A stretch of DNA of 6,792 nt from T1Sed10-7 sp046483565. Lineage in GTDB: Bacteria; Actinomycetota; Nitriliruptoria; Nitriliruptorales; Nitriliruptoraceae. Each line of letters opens with the position of its first letter. Position 1 is the first letter of the stretch. Where the stretch lies: positions 1 through 6,792 of the forward strand of contig JAWOCZ010000302.1 of the NCBI GenBank assembly GCA_046483565.1. Direction: 5' to 3'. The notes under the pieces were generated by a model that made no database searches, was not told the DNA's origin, and was given only the letters and a program-made list of their open reading frames with translations. A program made the translations under genes and the position numbers. Below are positions 1 to 5,642 of the stretch, one piece after another.

Positions 1-1
1 C

Positions 2-535
2 AGCCGGGCCGACTACCGCCAGTCCATCGAGTGCTACATCGCCCCCCGGATCGGCGGGATCCGCCTCGAGCAGCTCACCCCCGAACACCTCGACCGGCTC
101 TACCGCGCCCTCGAGGCAGATGGCAAACGCCGCGGGGCATGCCGCACCGACGGACGGAGCTGCCCGGTCGATGGCTGCGCCCCCGACCTGCACGACGGGC
201 TCAGCGCCAAGAGCGTCCGCAACGTCCACGGCTGCCTGCACGTCGCCCTCGAAGCCGCCGTCGCCCGCGGCTACCTGCCCCGCAACGTCGCCGACCTCGC
301 CAACCCGCCCAAGGCCCGACGCGCCCGATCCCGAAACGCCCGCGACCACTGGTGGACCCGCCACCAGCTCGTCGCCTTCCTCGACCACAGCCGGACCAGT
401 GGCGACCGGTGGACACCCACCGACAGAGCACCAGACCCGCAGGAACCCGGTGTCACGACCCCTACTGGTGTCACGATGGTGTCACCGACGCAGAAACGCC
501 CCCGCGGGTCAGCAAGGGCGTTCAGGCGAATCTAA
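2..535 (+). pseudogene. Truncated tyrosine recombinase (phage-type integrase) remnant
   Basis: The frame is open from the left window edge to TAA at 533-535 (177 residues seen), so the N-terminus lies outside. Residues 4-105 match the SAM-like core-binding domain of actinobacterial tyrosine integrases: YIAPRIGGIRLEQLTPEHLDR, then LSAKSVRNVHGCLHVALEAA and RGYLPRNVADLANPPKARR. The start of the catalytic domain follows (HWWTRHQLVAFLDHSR, around residues 117-132). Past about residue 138 it stops resembling the family. None of the catalytic Arg, His-x-x-Arg or Tyr boxes, normally about 200 further residues, is present. The last 40 residues are a Pro/Thr-rich tail encoding three short DNA repeats. 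The stop lies 35 bp from the 3' end of tRNA-Leu, the normal int-to-att distance, so I infer that an internal deletion removed the catalytic core and kept the true 3' end. An unrelated fusion to flanking DNA is the alternative. It should be inactive. Confidence 0.8.
447..487 (+). repeat. Three direct repeats of GGTGTCAC at the integrase 3' end
   Basis: GGTGTCAC occurs at 449-456, 467-474 and 478-485; the first two copies extend to GGTGTCACGA. Spacing is 18 and 11 bp. They lie inside the tail of the recombinase frame, about 90-120 bp from the tRNA-Leu 3' end. Tyrosine integrases with arm-binding domains use short direct repeats of this size next to the attachment core, so these are candidate arm-type sites. 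That role is inference; the repeats themselves are directly visible. Confidence 0.5.
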
Positions 536-540
536 CGTCA

Positions 541-560
541 AAAGGGTGCTAGGACCCTCT
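541..560 (-). terminator. Candidate terminator of tRNA-Leu
   Basis: Read on the minus strand, AGGGT (558-554) pairs perfectly with ACCCT (547-543) across a six-base loop. TTT then runs straight on, giving four T in all with the T that ends the stem. The stem can extend by a G-T and an A-T pair. It begins 12 bp beyond the tRNA 3' end and fits a short intrinsic terminator, though the stem is weak. Confidence 0.4.
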
Positions 561-570
561 AGCTGCCAAG

Positions 571-654
571 TGCGCGAGGGGGGACTTGAACCCCCATGTC
601 CGTTAGGACACACGGCCCTCAACCGTGCGCGTCTGCCAATTCCGCCACTCGCGC
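571..654 (-). tRNA. tRNA-Leu, anticodon GAG
   Basis: The 84-nt minus-strand gene folds as a class II tRNA. The 7-bp acceptor stem is GCGCGAG (654-648) with CTCGCGC (578-572), and the discriminator A is at 571. The anticodon stem CACGG/CCGTG encloses the loop TTGAGGG, giving anticodon GAG (reads CUC and CUU). The variable arm is long, with a GTCC/GGAC stem, as expected for leucine. The T-arm is GGGGGTTCAAGTCCCCC. CCA is not encoded: ACTTGG follows in place of ACCA. The 3' end faces the integrase remnant, so this gene is probably the attachment site of the lost element. Confidence 0.95.
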
Positions 655-660
655 GTGTGC

Positions 661-681
661 GCCGCGGGAGGAGCCCGCGGC
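661..681. repeat. Perfect 8-bp-stem hairpin beside tRNA-Leu
   Basis: GCCGCGGG (661-668) and CCCGCGGC (674-681) are exact reverse complements around a five-base loop. The hairpin starts 7 bp upstream of the tRNA 5' end. No T-run follows on either strand. It could be a T-tract-less terminator for the minus-strand lipoprotein gene or a structure in the tRNA precursor leader. Confidence 0.5.
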
Positions 682-686
682 GAGCC

Positions 687-703
687 GCAAGCGTAGCGCT
701 TGC
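687..703. repeat. Second hairpin: 7-bp stem, 3-base loop
   Basis: GCAAGCG (687-693) pairs with CGCTTGC (697-703) around TAG. It stands 5 bp from the preceding hairpin, making a two-hairpin pair between the end of the lipoprotein gene and tRNA-Leu. It overlaps the best -10 candidate for the tRNA. Confidence 0.45.
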
Positions 704-720
704 TCCTGCCCACCCGCCAA
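690..720 (-). promoter_or_regulatory. Possible promoter of tRNA-Leu
   Basis: On the minus strand TTGGCG (720-715) and TACGCT (695-690) stand 19 bp apart, and the inferred transcript start lies about 30 nt before the tRNA. TACGCT fits the actinobacterial TAnnnT -10 pattern. The spacing is a little long and the -10 is part of a palindrome, so support is limited. Confidence 0.25.
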
Positions 721-747
721 CGCGTGATCGAGCTGACCGGGGGCTCC

Positions 748-769
748 GCCCATCGTCGACGATCAGGGC
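748..769 (-). terminator. Candidate terminator of the 776-2659 lipoprotein gene
   Basis: ATCGTCGACGAT at 752-763 is a perfect 12-bp palindrome. GCCC (748-751) and GGGC (766-769) flank it and extend the stem with a two-base bulge. It begins 7 bp beyond the stop codon of the minus-strand gene. There is no T-run, as is common in GC-rich actinobacteria. An alternative small hairpin, GGGCTCCGCCC at 741-751, overlaps it. Confidence 0.4.
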
Positions 770-775
770 CTCAGG

Positions 776-2659
776 TCAATCCGGTAGCTGCGCGGGGGCG
801 ACCTCCGTGTCGAGCCATGCCTCGTCGAGGCGCAGGCGTCCGAGCGGGGTATACACGAGGTCCTGGACCTCCGGACGCACCACGACATCATGTCGGTACC
901 ACAGCAGCGGGATCGCCGGGAGTTCCTCCAGCACCCGCCGTTCCGCCTCCCGCAGGAGCACGAGACGTTGGCGCGCATCGGCGGTGGCACGTGCCTGGTC
1001 GAGCAGGGCATCCACCTCGTCGTCGGCGTACCGGGTCAGGTTGTCCAGCCCCACCTGCGAGGAGTGGAACATCGGGTACAGGTAGGCCTGTGGCGTCGGC
1101 TCGCCCACGTCCCAGCCGAGCCGGAAGACACCCACGTCCCCGCGCCGCACCCCCCGGATGAAGGGGGCGAGCTCCTGGCCCTGGAAGTCGACCTCCAGCC
1201 CGAGCGTCGTACCGATGTCGTCGGCCAACTGCTCGGCGATGGCACCGTGGAAGGTGCCCCGGTTGTAGGTCAGGGTCACCGGCCCGATCACCTCGGCGGC
1301 GGGAGGGAACGGCGCGTCCTCGTCGGGTTCAGCCGTGTCACCGTCGGTATCGGCCGCGCCCTCGTCAGGTTCAGCCGTGTCACCGTCGGTATCGGCCGCC
1401 GCCTCGTCGGTATCGGCCGCGGCCTCGTCGCCATCGGTCGCGTCAGCAGCAGGTTCCCGGGCGGCAACCAGGTCCCGCACGACCTCGTCGAGCAACTGGC
1501 GAGCCGCCTCGGGATCATGGACGCACGCGTCACAGGCCCGCGACTGCGAGCCGGGGATGCCGGGAGGCACCAGCGAGGTGGCGGGTACCCGTGTCCCCTC
1601 CGTGGCCTCGGTGGCGAGGACCTCACGATCGATCGCCAGGGAGATGGCGCGTCGTAGACGGGCATCGTCGAAGGGAGCACGGGTGGTGTCGAAGCCGTAG
1701 AGGTAGACCGGCGATCGGATGCCATCGAGGACGCCGGGACCGGTGTAGCCATCCCGGGAGAGGCCGAAGCGCGCGACGGCCTCTTCCCGGCGACTCGGCG
1801 TGAGTTGGCCGAGCTGGAGCTGACCGTCCAACAGGTCCTGCCACTGCTGTGCGCCACCGTCGTTCGCGTCGTAGAGGGTGAAGAGCACCTCGTCCAGCAG
1901 GGCGGGGTCGTGGTGGTCCTCGAAGCGCACCAACCGGAGGAAGGCACCCAGTTCCCGTGGCCCCGCCATGGCGAACGCGCCGTTGCCGATCGGCTCGCGT
2001 CCGTAGGCCTCCGGGTCGTCGTCGGCAGCCGGAGGGGTCGGTACGAGGCTGGGGTCGCTGAGGGTGGTCAGGAAGGCCGGCTGCGGCGCCGTGAGCTCGA
2101 TCCGCAGGGTCCGTTCGTCCTCGACGATCACGCCGGCGAGCCCACCTCCCTCAGTCTGCGCCGCGTCGATGCCCACCACGTCGGCGAGCAGGTAGGCGAG
2201 GAAGGACGGGGGCTCGGCGGAGCTGTCCGCGATCCGGTCGAAGGTGCGCTTGAAGTCGTGCGCCGTCACCGGTGATCCGTCGTGGAACGTGGCCTCCCGG
2301 AGCCGCAACACGAAGGTGGCGCCGTCGTCCCGGATCTCCCACCGGGAGGCGGCCGCAGGCACGATCTCGCCTTCGTCGTCCGTGCGTACGAGGGGATCGA
2401 ACAGGGCATCGACCAGGAGTTCACCCTCGTCGTCAACGACGAACCGCGGGTCGATGGAGACAGGGTCGACGACCAACCCGATGCGCAACGTGCCGCCGCG
2501 ACGGGGAGCGGCGACGGGGTCTGACGGCTCGGAGGGCTCCTCCGGCAGGATCGGGCCCAGATCGGGCTCCTCGACCGATGCGGGCTCCGAGGTGCAGGCC
2601 AGCAGCAGCGTCGCCAGCATGCCAGCGACGAGCACCATCGCCGGCCGGCCAGGGGGCAT
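776..2659 (-). CDS. Family-5 ABC transporter substrate-binding lipoprotein (peptide type)
   Basis: The 627-residue product is a DppA/OppA-like binding protein (SBP_bac_5 family), expected to be anchored outside the membrane and to deliver peptides or similar solutes to an ABC permease. The signal peptide ends in the lipobox LLLAC with Cys22 as lipidation site; a Glu/Pro-rich stalk runs to about residue 52. The fold begins at GGTLRIGL (about 55) and shows SRWEIRDDGATFVLRLREATFHDGSPVTA-type signatures at 105-133, ARLRRAISLAIDR at 333-345 and RLGWDVGEPTPQAY at 513-526. C376 and C379 form a possible disulfide. Residues 401-452 are an acidic insert of tandem heptads between the C-lobe helices and the VTLTYN strand. 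The ATG start lies 2 nt after the secG stop and has no clear Shine-Dalgarno, so translation probably couples to secG. No permease or ATPase gene lies adjacent, so the substrate is unknown. Confidence 0.88.
   Translation of the reverse strand: MPPGRPAMVLVAGMLATLLLACTSEPASVEEPDLGPILPEEPSEPSDPVAAPRRGGTLRIGLVVDPVSIDPRFVVDDEGELLVDALFDPLVRTDDEGEIVPAAASRWEIRDDGATFVLRLREATFHDGSPVTAHDFKRTFDRIADSSAEPPSFLAYLLADVVGIDAAQTEGGGLAGVIVEDERTLRIELTAPQPAFLTTLSDPSLVPTPPAADDDPEAYGREPIGNGAFAMAGPRELGAFLRLVRFEDHHDPALLDEVLFTLYDANDGGAQQWQDLLDGQLQLGQLTPSRREEAVARFGLSRDGYTGPGVLDGIRSPVYLYGFDTTRAPFDDARLRRAISLAIDREVLATEATEGTRVPATSLVPPGIPGSQSRACDACVHDPEAARQLLDEVVRDLVAAREPAADATDGDEAAADTDEAAADTDGDTAEPDEGAADTDGDTAEPDEDAPFPPAAEVIGPVTLTYNRGTFHGAIAEQLADDIGTTLGLEVDFQGQELAPFIRGVRRGDVGVFRLGWDVGEPTPQAYLYPMFHSSQVGLDNLTRYADDEVDALLDQARATADARQRLVLLREAERRVLEELPAIPLLWYRHDVVVRPEVQDLVYTPLGRLRLDEAWLDTEVAPAQLPD
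1325..1429 (-). repeat. Five tandem 21-bp units encoding acidic heptads
   Basis: Residues 411-445 of the lipoprotein read as five heptads: DEAAADT, DEAAADT, DGDTAEP, DEGAADT, DGDTAEP. At the DNA level a 42-bp block is repeated at 1319-1360 and 1361-1402 with three mismatches, and 1403-1423 is a shorter copy. The near-identity implies recent tandem duplication, and all units are in frame. Confidence 0.85.
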
Positions 2660-2661
2660 CG

Positions 2662-2883
2662 TCAGAGATAGACCACGAGCAGGGAGTTGGTGACGACGAA
2701 CAGCGATCCGGCGATGACGGTGATGCGGTCCAGGTTGCGCTCCACGACGGCCGAGCCGTGGAGCCCGCCACCACCGCCACCGAACATGTCCGACAGCCCA
2801 CCACCCTGTCCACGGTGGAGTAGCACGAGACCGATCAGGCCCAGGGACAGCAGGATGTGGACGACGGTGAGGACGACGAGCAC
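2662..2883 (-). CDS. secG: Protein-export membrane protein SecG
   Basis: The 73-residue product is SecG, the small accessory subunit of the SecYEG translocon that aids SecA-driven export. Two hydrophobic helices (about 1-22 and 52-72) flank a glycine-rich cytoplasmic loop. The loop contains HRGQGGGLSDMFGGG (23-37) and the conserved VERNLDRIT (47-55), both typical of actinobacterial SecG; the length is normal. The start is GTG at 2883, chosen because a strong GGAGG (2889-2893 on the plus strand, read in reverse) stands 5 nt upstream. The stop overlaps no gene but is only 2 nt from the downstream lipoprotein ATG, implying one transcript. In many actinobacteria secG follows tpiA; here the gene upstream is an M56 protease. 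Confidence 0.95.
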   Translation of the reverse strand: MLVVLTVVHILLSLGLIGLVLLHRGQGGGLSDMFGGGGGGLHGSAVVERNLDRITVIAGSLFVVTNSLLVVYL

Positions 2884-2946
2884 GTCAGCCTCCGATGGGC
2901 CGGTGGGGGGTCAGCGGGGTGACCGAGGAAGATCGGGCGTGCGAAG

Positions 2947-2955
2947 AGGGTAGCA
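2947..2955 (-). promoter_or_regulatory. Candidate extended -10 promoter of secG
   Basis: On the minus strand TGCTACCCT matches the extended pattern TGnTAnnnT. It would start transcription near 2940 and leave a leader of about 57 nt with a good Shine-Dalgarno. The -35 region (around 2969-2974, TGAAGT) is poor. A small imperfect hairpin at 2955-2971 and a 5-bp-stem hairpin at 2909-2924 (GGTCA/TGACC) lie in the same 107-bp gap. Confidence 0.35.
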
Positions 2956-2990
2956 GTGGCCGTTGGGCACTTCAGCTGCCTCGGTCGACC

Positions 2991-4352
2991 TCAGCGTGCC
3001 TGGTTCGCCAACCAGAAGACGCGGAAGCCATCGGGCGTCTCGAAGTTGCCCATCGGCGTCGCCTCCCACCGCTCGATCGCTGCGTCGTCGAAGCTGATCG
3101 CCGCCGGGCGAAGGCCCAACGAGGGCGTGGAACGTGGGACGGGACAACCGGTGTCGAGATCGGCGCAGGCATGGAGCGCGGCACGACGGTTGTCCTGGCT
3201 GTGCTCCGCGAGACGGCCGTAGACGCGCACCGTCGTCGGCGCGACCTCCAGGTCCGTCCGCCGGTAGGTGTCGAAGGCACGCGATTCACCAGCGGGGATG
3301 TCGGCAACGGGCGCTGGTGGGGCCGCCGACCAGACCAGGGCGACGGCCTCGCGCTCACGATCGGCGCCTGTCAGCACGGTCGGGAGCACCAGTGCTCCGA
3401 GGACCGAGACCAGGGCGACCACGGAGACCGTCGCGATCTCCGAGCCACGGCGCAACGGGGTCGGTGACGGCGTCTCGTCGACCAGCGTCCTGACCCGGTC
3501 GACGACGCTGCCGTTCGGCGCGAGAGCTGCGCAGGGCACGGTGCCCGACGGCGCCTCGTCGAGGACCTTCAGCAGACCGCTCGCCAGGGCACCGGGACGC
3601 CGGGTGATGCGGACCGCCAGCTGATCGGCGGCGAGCTCGCGCTCACGGTGCAACTGCTGGACCGCCCATCCCCCGCCGGGGACGAAGAACATCAGATCCC
3701 GCACGATGCCGAGTAGCTGCGCGACCGGGGTGTCGCGCCGGCGAACGTGGGCCAGCTCGTGGGCGAGCACACCTTCGAGCTCCTCGTCGTCGAGCCGCTC
3801 GAGGAGCTGCCGGTCGACGATCAGGAGCGGATGCCGTGTCCCGACGACGTAGGCACCACCGCGGCACCGGTCGACCACCCCGATCTCGGGCGCCGGCACC
3901 TCCATCGCCGCCGCCACGCTGCTGGCCAGACGGACCAGGTGGGCAGGCGCGTCCGCAGCGTCCGTGACCGCGTCCCGGGCCTCCCGACGCACACGGCTGA
4001 CGATCAGGCTGCGGCGGATCAGACGGCTACCGGCGATGGCCGCCCACACCCCGACGATCACCGAGGTGGCGATCGGCATGAAGTGCAGGTACCCGTCCTG
4101 GACGGGGATCGAGAGCGCGTTGCTCCGCTCCGCAGGCAGCATCAGCATCGGCAGCCGCAACTGCGTGCCGGAGAGCAGCACCACCGCCACCAGCGCCAGC
4201 AGGGGTGCGATGGCCGCGATCACGCGGACCTGCGGGCAGCGCAGACCCGAGCGCAGCAGCACCCGCGCTATCAGGACCGCTGCGAGCGAGGCGATCACCG
4301 CCCGTACCAGGACGGACTCGAGCGGGACGGAGAGGAGGACGCCGAGGTCCAC
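2991..4352 (-). CDS. M56-family (BlaR1/MecR1-like) membrane zinc metalloprotease with novel C-terminal domain
   Basis: This 453-residue protein is the sensor/protease partner of a BlaI repressor. Hydrophobic segments lie at about 12-33, 43-61, 92-109 and 306-329. The cytoplasmic protease domain lies between the third and fourth segments. It contains the zinc motif HELAH (198-202, within LEGVLAHELAHVRRRD) and the downstream ligand motif ELAAD (E239, D243). That is the BlaR1 topology. The C-terminal part, about 330-453, should be outside the cell. It lacks the SxxK, YGN and KTG boxes of the beta-lactam sensor and I do not recognise it; it has two cysteines (C396, C403). The GTG start lies 5 nt after the blaI stop without a well-placed Shine-Dalgarno, so translational coupling is likely. 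At 453 residues it is shorter than S. aureus BlaR1 (585) but has about 120 residues beyond the last helix. The signal sensed is unknown. Confidence 0.85.
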   Translation of the reverse strand: MDLGVLLSVPLESVLVRAVIASLAAVLIARVLLRSGLRCPQVRVIAAIAPLLALVAVVLLSGTQLRLPMLMLPAERSNALSIPVQDGYLHFMPIATSVIVGVWAAIAGSRLIRRSLIVSRVRREARDAVTDAADAPAHLVRLASSVAAAMEVPAPEIGVVDRCRGGAYVVGTRHPLLIVDRQLLERLDDEELEGVLAHELAHVRRRDTPVAQLLGIVRDLMFFVPGGGWAVQQLHRERELAADQLAVRITRRPGALASGLLKVLDEAPSGTVPCAALAPNGSVVDRVRTLVDETPSPTPLRRGSEIATVSVVALVSVLGALVLPTVLTGADREREAVALVWSAAPPAPVADIPAGESRAFDTYRRTDLEVAPTTVRVYGRLAEHSQDNRRAALHACADLDTGCPVPRSTPSLGLRPAAISFDDAAIERWEATPMGNFETPDGFRVFWLANQAR

Positions 4353-4357
4353 CGGGT

Positions 4358-4759
4358 TCAGCGCTCCCGGTCGCGTCGACGGGCAGCCGCCGCGCGCAGG
4401 TCGGCCAGGCTCTCGTCGTCCGCCTGCTCGACAACGTCAGCCAGGTAGGCAGCCGCAGGTTCGGGGAACCGGTCCAGGAGCCAGCCCATGACCCCTTCGA
4501 CCGTGGAACGGGCGTAGTTCTCCCGGCTCACTGCGGGCCGGTAGCGGTGTGCCAGGCCCTCGGTGTCCCGCAGCAGCAGGCCCTTGGTGGCCAGTCGGGC
4601 CATCGTGGTCATGACCGTCGTGTAGGCGATGGTGCGGCTCGCCGCCAGTAGGTTGTGGACATCCCGGACGGTGGACTCGCCGAGCTGCCACACCGCTTCC
4701 ATGATCTCCTGCTCGAGCGGTCCGAGCAGCGTCTCGATCGGATCGTTGCGCCGTGCCAC
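4358..4759 (-). CDS. BlaI/MecI/CopY-family transcriptional repressor
   Basis: The 133-residue product has the family's winged helix at about 9-75. LGPLEQEIMEAVWQLGES opens it, TVRDVHNLL follows, and IAYTTVMTTMARLATKGLL (44-62) is the recognition helix region. It continues with the wing and VSRENYARSTVEG (77-89), the family's usual link to the dimerisation helices. The C-terminus is rich in Arg, Asp and Glu. Relatives are dimers that repress their own operon until a BlaR1-type protease triggers their cleavage. The paired protease follows 5 nt downstream, so both should be one autoregulated operon. GTG at 4759 is the start because GAGGAG (4767-4772, reversed) stands 7 nt before it. Targets beyond its own promoter are unknown; secG is the next gene downstream. 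Confidence 0.9.
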   Translation of the reverse strand: MARRNDPIETLLGPLEQEIMEAVWQLGESTVRDVHNLLAASRTIAYTTVMTTMARLATKGLLLRDTEGLAHRYRPAVSRENYARSTVEGVMGWLLDRFPEPAAAYLADVVEQADDESLADLRAAAARRRDRER

Positions 4760-5018
4760 GGTCAGTCTCCTCGCCCTCTCCCGCGCGAACCGTCCTCGCG
4801 CAGCCCTGCACGTAGCCTACCGTTCGAGGGAGGTGTTGGACAGAAGTCGCGCGCCAGAAGCGTGACCGGGAGATGAAGCGATGGTGTCGTGAGGTCGACA
4901 TGTCCGTCCCAGTACCTTGCCGCACCCTGCCTCGGCGGCGCGGCAACCGGCCCCCCCGGGCCGACGGTGCCCGCCCCTCCCCCATGATGATGTGATCTGA
5001 CGACGATGCCTGACGACG
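4760..5018. other. Divergent intergenic region between blaI and the membrane-protein gene
   Basis: This 259-bp stretch holds the blaI leader and promoter candidate. It also holds an 8-bp palindrome, GACATGTC, at 4897-4904, and a GC hairpin at 4948-4963 (CGGCCC/GGGCCG around four C). Towards the plus-strand gene lies ATGATGATG followed at once by TGA (4984-4995), then a 13-bp tandem duplication. I see no convincing protein gene in it, and no strong plus-strand promoter. Confidence 0.6.
4812..4843 (-). promoter_or_regulatory. Candidate blaI promoter with overlapping palindrome
   Basis: GTAG-C-CTAC at 4812-4820 is a perfect 9-bp odd palindrome. On the minus strand it contains TAGGCT (4819-4814), a good actinobacterial -10. 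A weak -35, CTGTCC (4843-4838), lies 18 bp upstream. The implied start is near 4807, giving a leader of about 48 nt. A palindrome with TAG/CTA arms over the -10 fits BlaI-type operators (TACA/TGTA-like dyads) and autorepression, but the match is partial. Confidence 0.35.
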
Positions 5019-5022
5019 ATGC
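4997..5022 (+). repeat. Exact 13-bp tandem duplication at the start of the membrane-protein gene
   Basis: CTGACGACGATGC occurs twice back to back (4997-5009, 5010-5022). Each copy carries an ATG: 5006 and 5019. Because 13 is not a multiple of three, only 5019 is in frame with the gene. The 5006 ATG opens a six-codon frame that stops at TGA 5024-5026, overlapping the gene's start. Confidence 0.85.
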
Positions 5023-5603
5023 GTGACGAGCAGGGTCCGCCCGCTGGAGTGGGCGTGCACGGTGGCGCCGACCACCTCGTGCTCTACCCGACCTGGACCG
5101 GCCTGCTGGCCGCGAGCCTGGTACCCCCCGGACTGCTCCTGCTCGGATGGTTGGCGCTCGAGGCCGTGGGGCCCGGAGTGGTCTCCTTCGGCCTACTCCT
5201 GGGAGGAACGACCGTTGGGGTGCTCGCTGGCCGCGACTTCCCCCGTCACGTGGTGTTCGGGCCGCGGGGCATCGAGCGCCGTTGCCTGCTGCGACGGCAC
5301 GTGCTGCCCTACACCGAGGTCTTGGCCATCCGGCGGGCCCCGGCACCCCGATCCGCGGTGGCACGTGCGGCGCGCAGCAAGGACCCCGAGGTGCGGGCGC
5401 GCGTGCGCAGTGGGCTGCTGGCGACCGGCCGCGGCCGGCGTCGGTGGATGCTGACCGACCAGCCGGAGAGCCGCGAGGAATACGACCAGTTGGCCAGCCT
5501 GCTCATCACCTACGGCCCGACGGCGCTGGAGGCCGCACGCCCACCGGCCGGGACGGCGCCGACCACCCTCTACCGCCGACAGCCTCCGCCGCTGACCGGC
5601 TGA
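5019..5603 (+). CDS. Two-helix membrane protein with possible PH-like cytoplasmic domain
   Basis: The 194-residue product is not firmly recognised. Two hydrophobic helices lie at about 27-49 and 53-71. A basic cytoplasmic part follows with HVVFGPRGIERR (77-88), RHVLPYTEVLAIRRAP (93-108) and RRWMLTDQPESREEYDQL (141-158). The pattern of 'V.F...GI.R....R..LPY.EV.AI' resembles small bacterial PH-domain (YdbS/bPH-like) membrane proteins, whose biochemical role is mostly unknown. The C-terminal 25 residues are Pro-rich. The start is uncertain: ATG 5019 is the only in-frame ATG but has no Shine-Dalgarno. GTG 5055 has GGAG 5 nt upstream and would remove 12 residues without touching the helices. It is transcribed away from blaI and has no close downstream partner, so it appears monocistronic. 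Confidence 0.65.
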   Translation: MRDEQGPPAGVGVHGGADHLVLYPTWTGLLAASLVPPGLLLLGWLALEAVGPGVVSFGLLLGGTTVGVLAGRDFPRHVVFGPRGIERRCLLRRHVLPYTEVLAIRRAPAPRSAVARAARSKDPEVRARVRSGLLATGRGRRRWMLTDQPESREEYDQLASLLITYGPTALEAARPPAGTAPTTLYRRQPPPLTG

Positions 5604-5642
5604 TGAGAAGCATCCGTCTCGAGCGCGTGACCCTGCCGGGAC

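Noticed and set aside
1319..1440. Repeats that might suggest a CRISPR array or mobile-element ends.
   Set aside because: The units abut without unique spacers and stay in frame within the lipoprotein, so they are a coding tandem repeat.
890..1657. Long plus-strand frame opposite the first lipoprotein gene.
   Set aside because: It is a mirror of the lipoprotein coding strand; its repeats (VGIGR-like) are just the antisense reading of the acidic heptads.
4897..4904. Palindrome GACATGTC as a BlaI operator.
   Set aside because: Eight-bp palindromes are common by chance, it lies about 90 bp upstream of the inferred blaI start, and the half-sites match poorly.
4948..4963. GC hairpin as a terminator.
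   Set aside because: No gene on either strand ends nearby; the flanking genes diverge.
4873..4995. Small plus-strand frame of 40 codons; a shorter version starts at ATG 4900 with GAGG 5 nt upstream (31 codons).
   Set aside because: The product is Arg/Pro-rich without any recognisable pattern and ends in Met-Met-Met. It looks like chance translation of the GC-rich control region.
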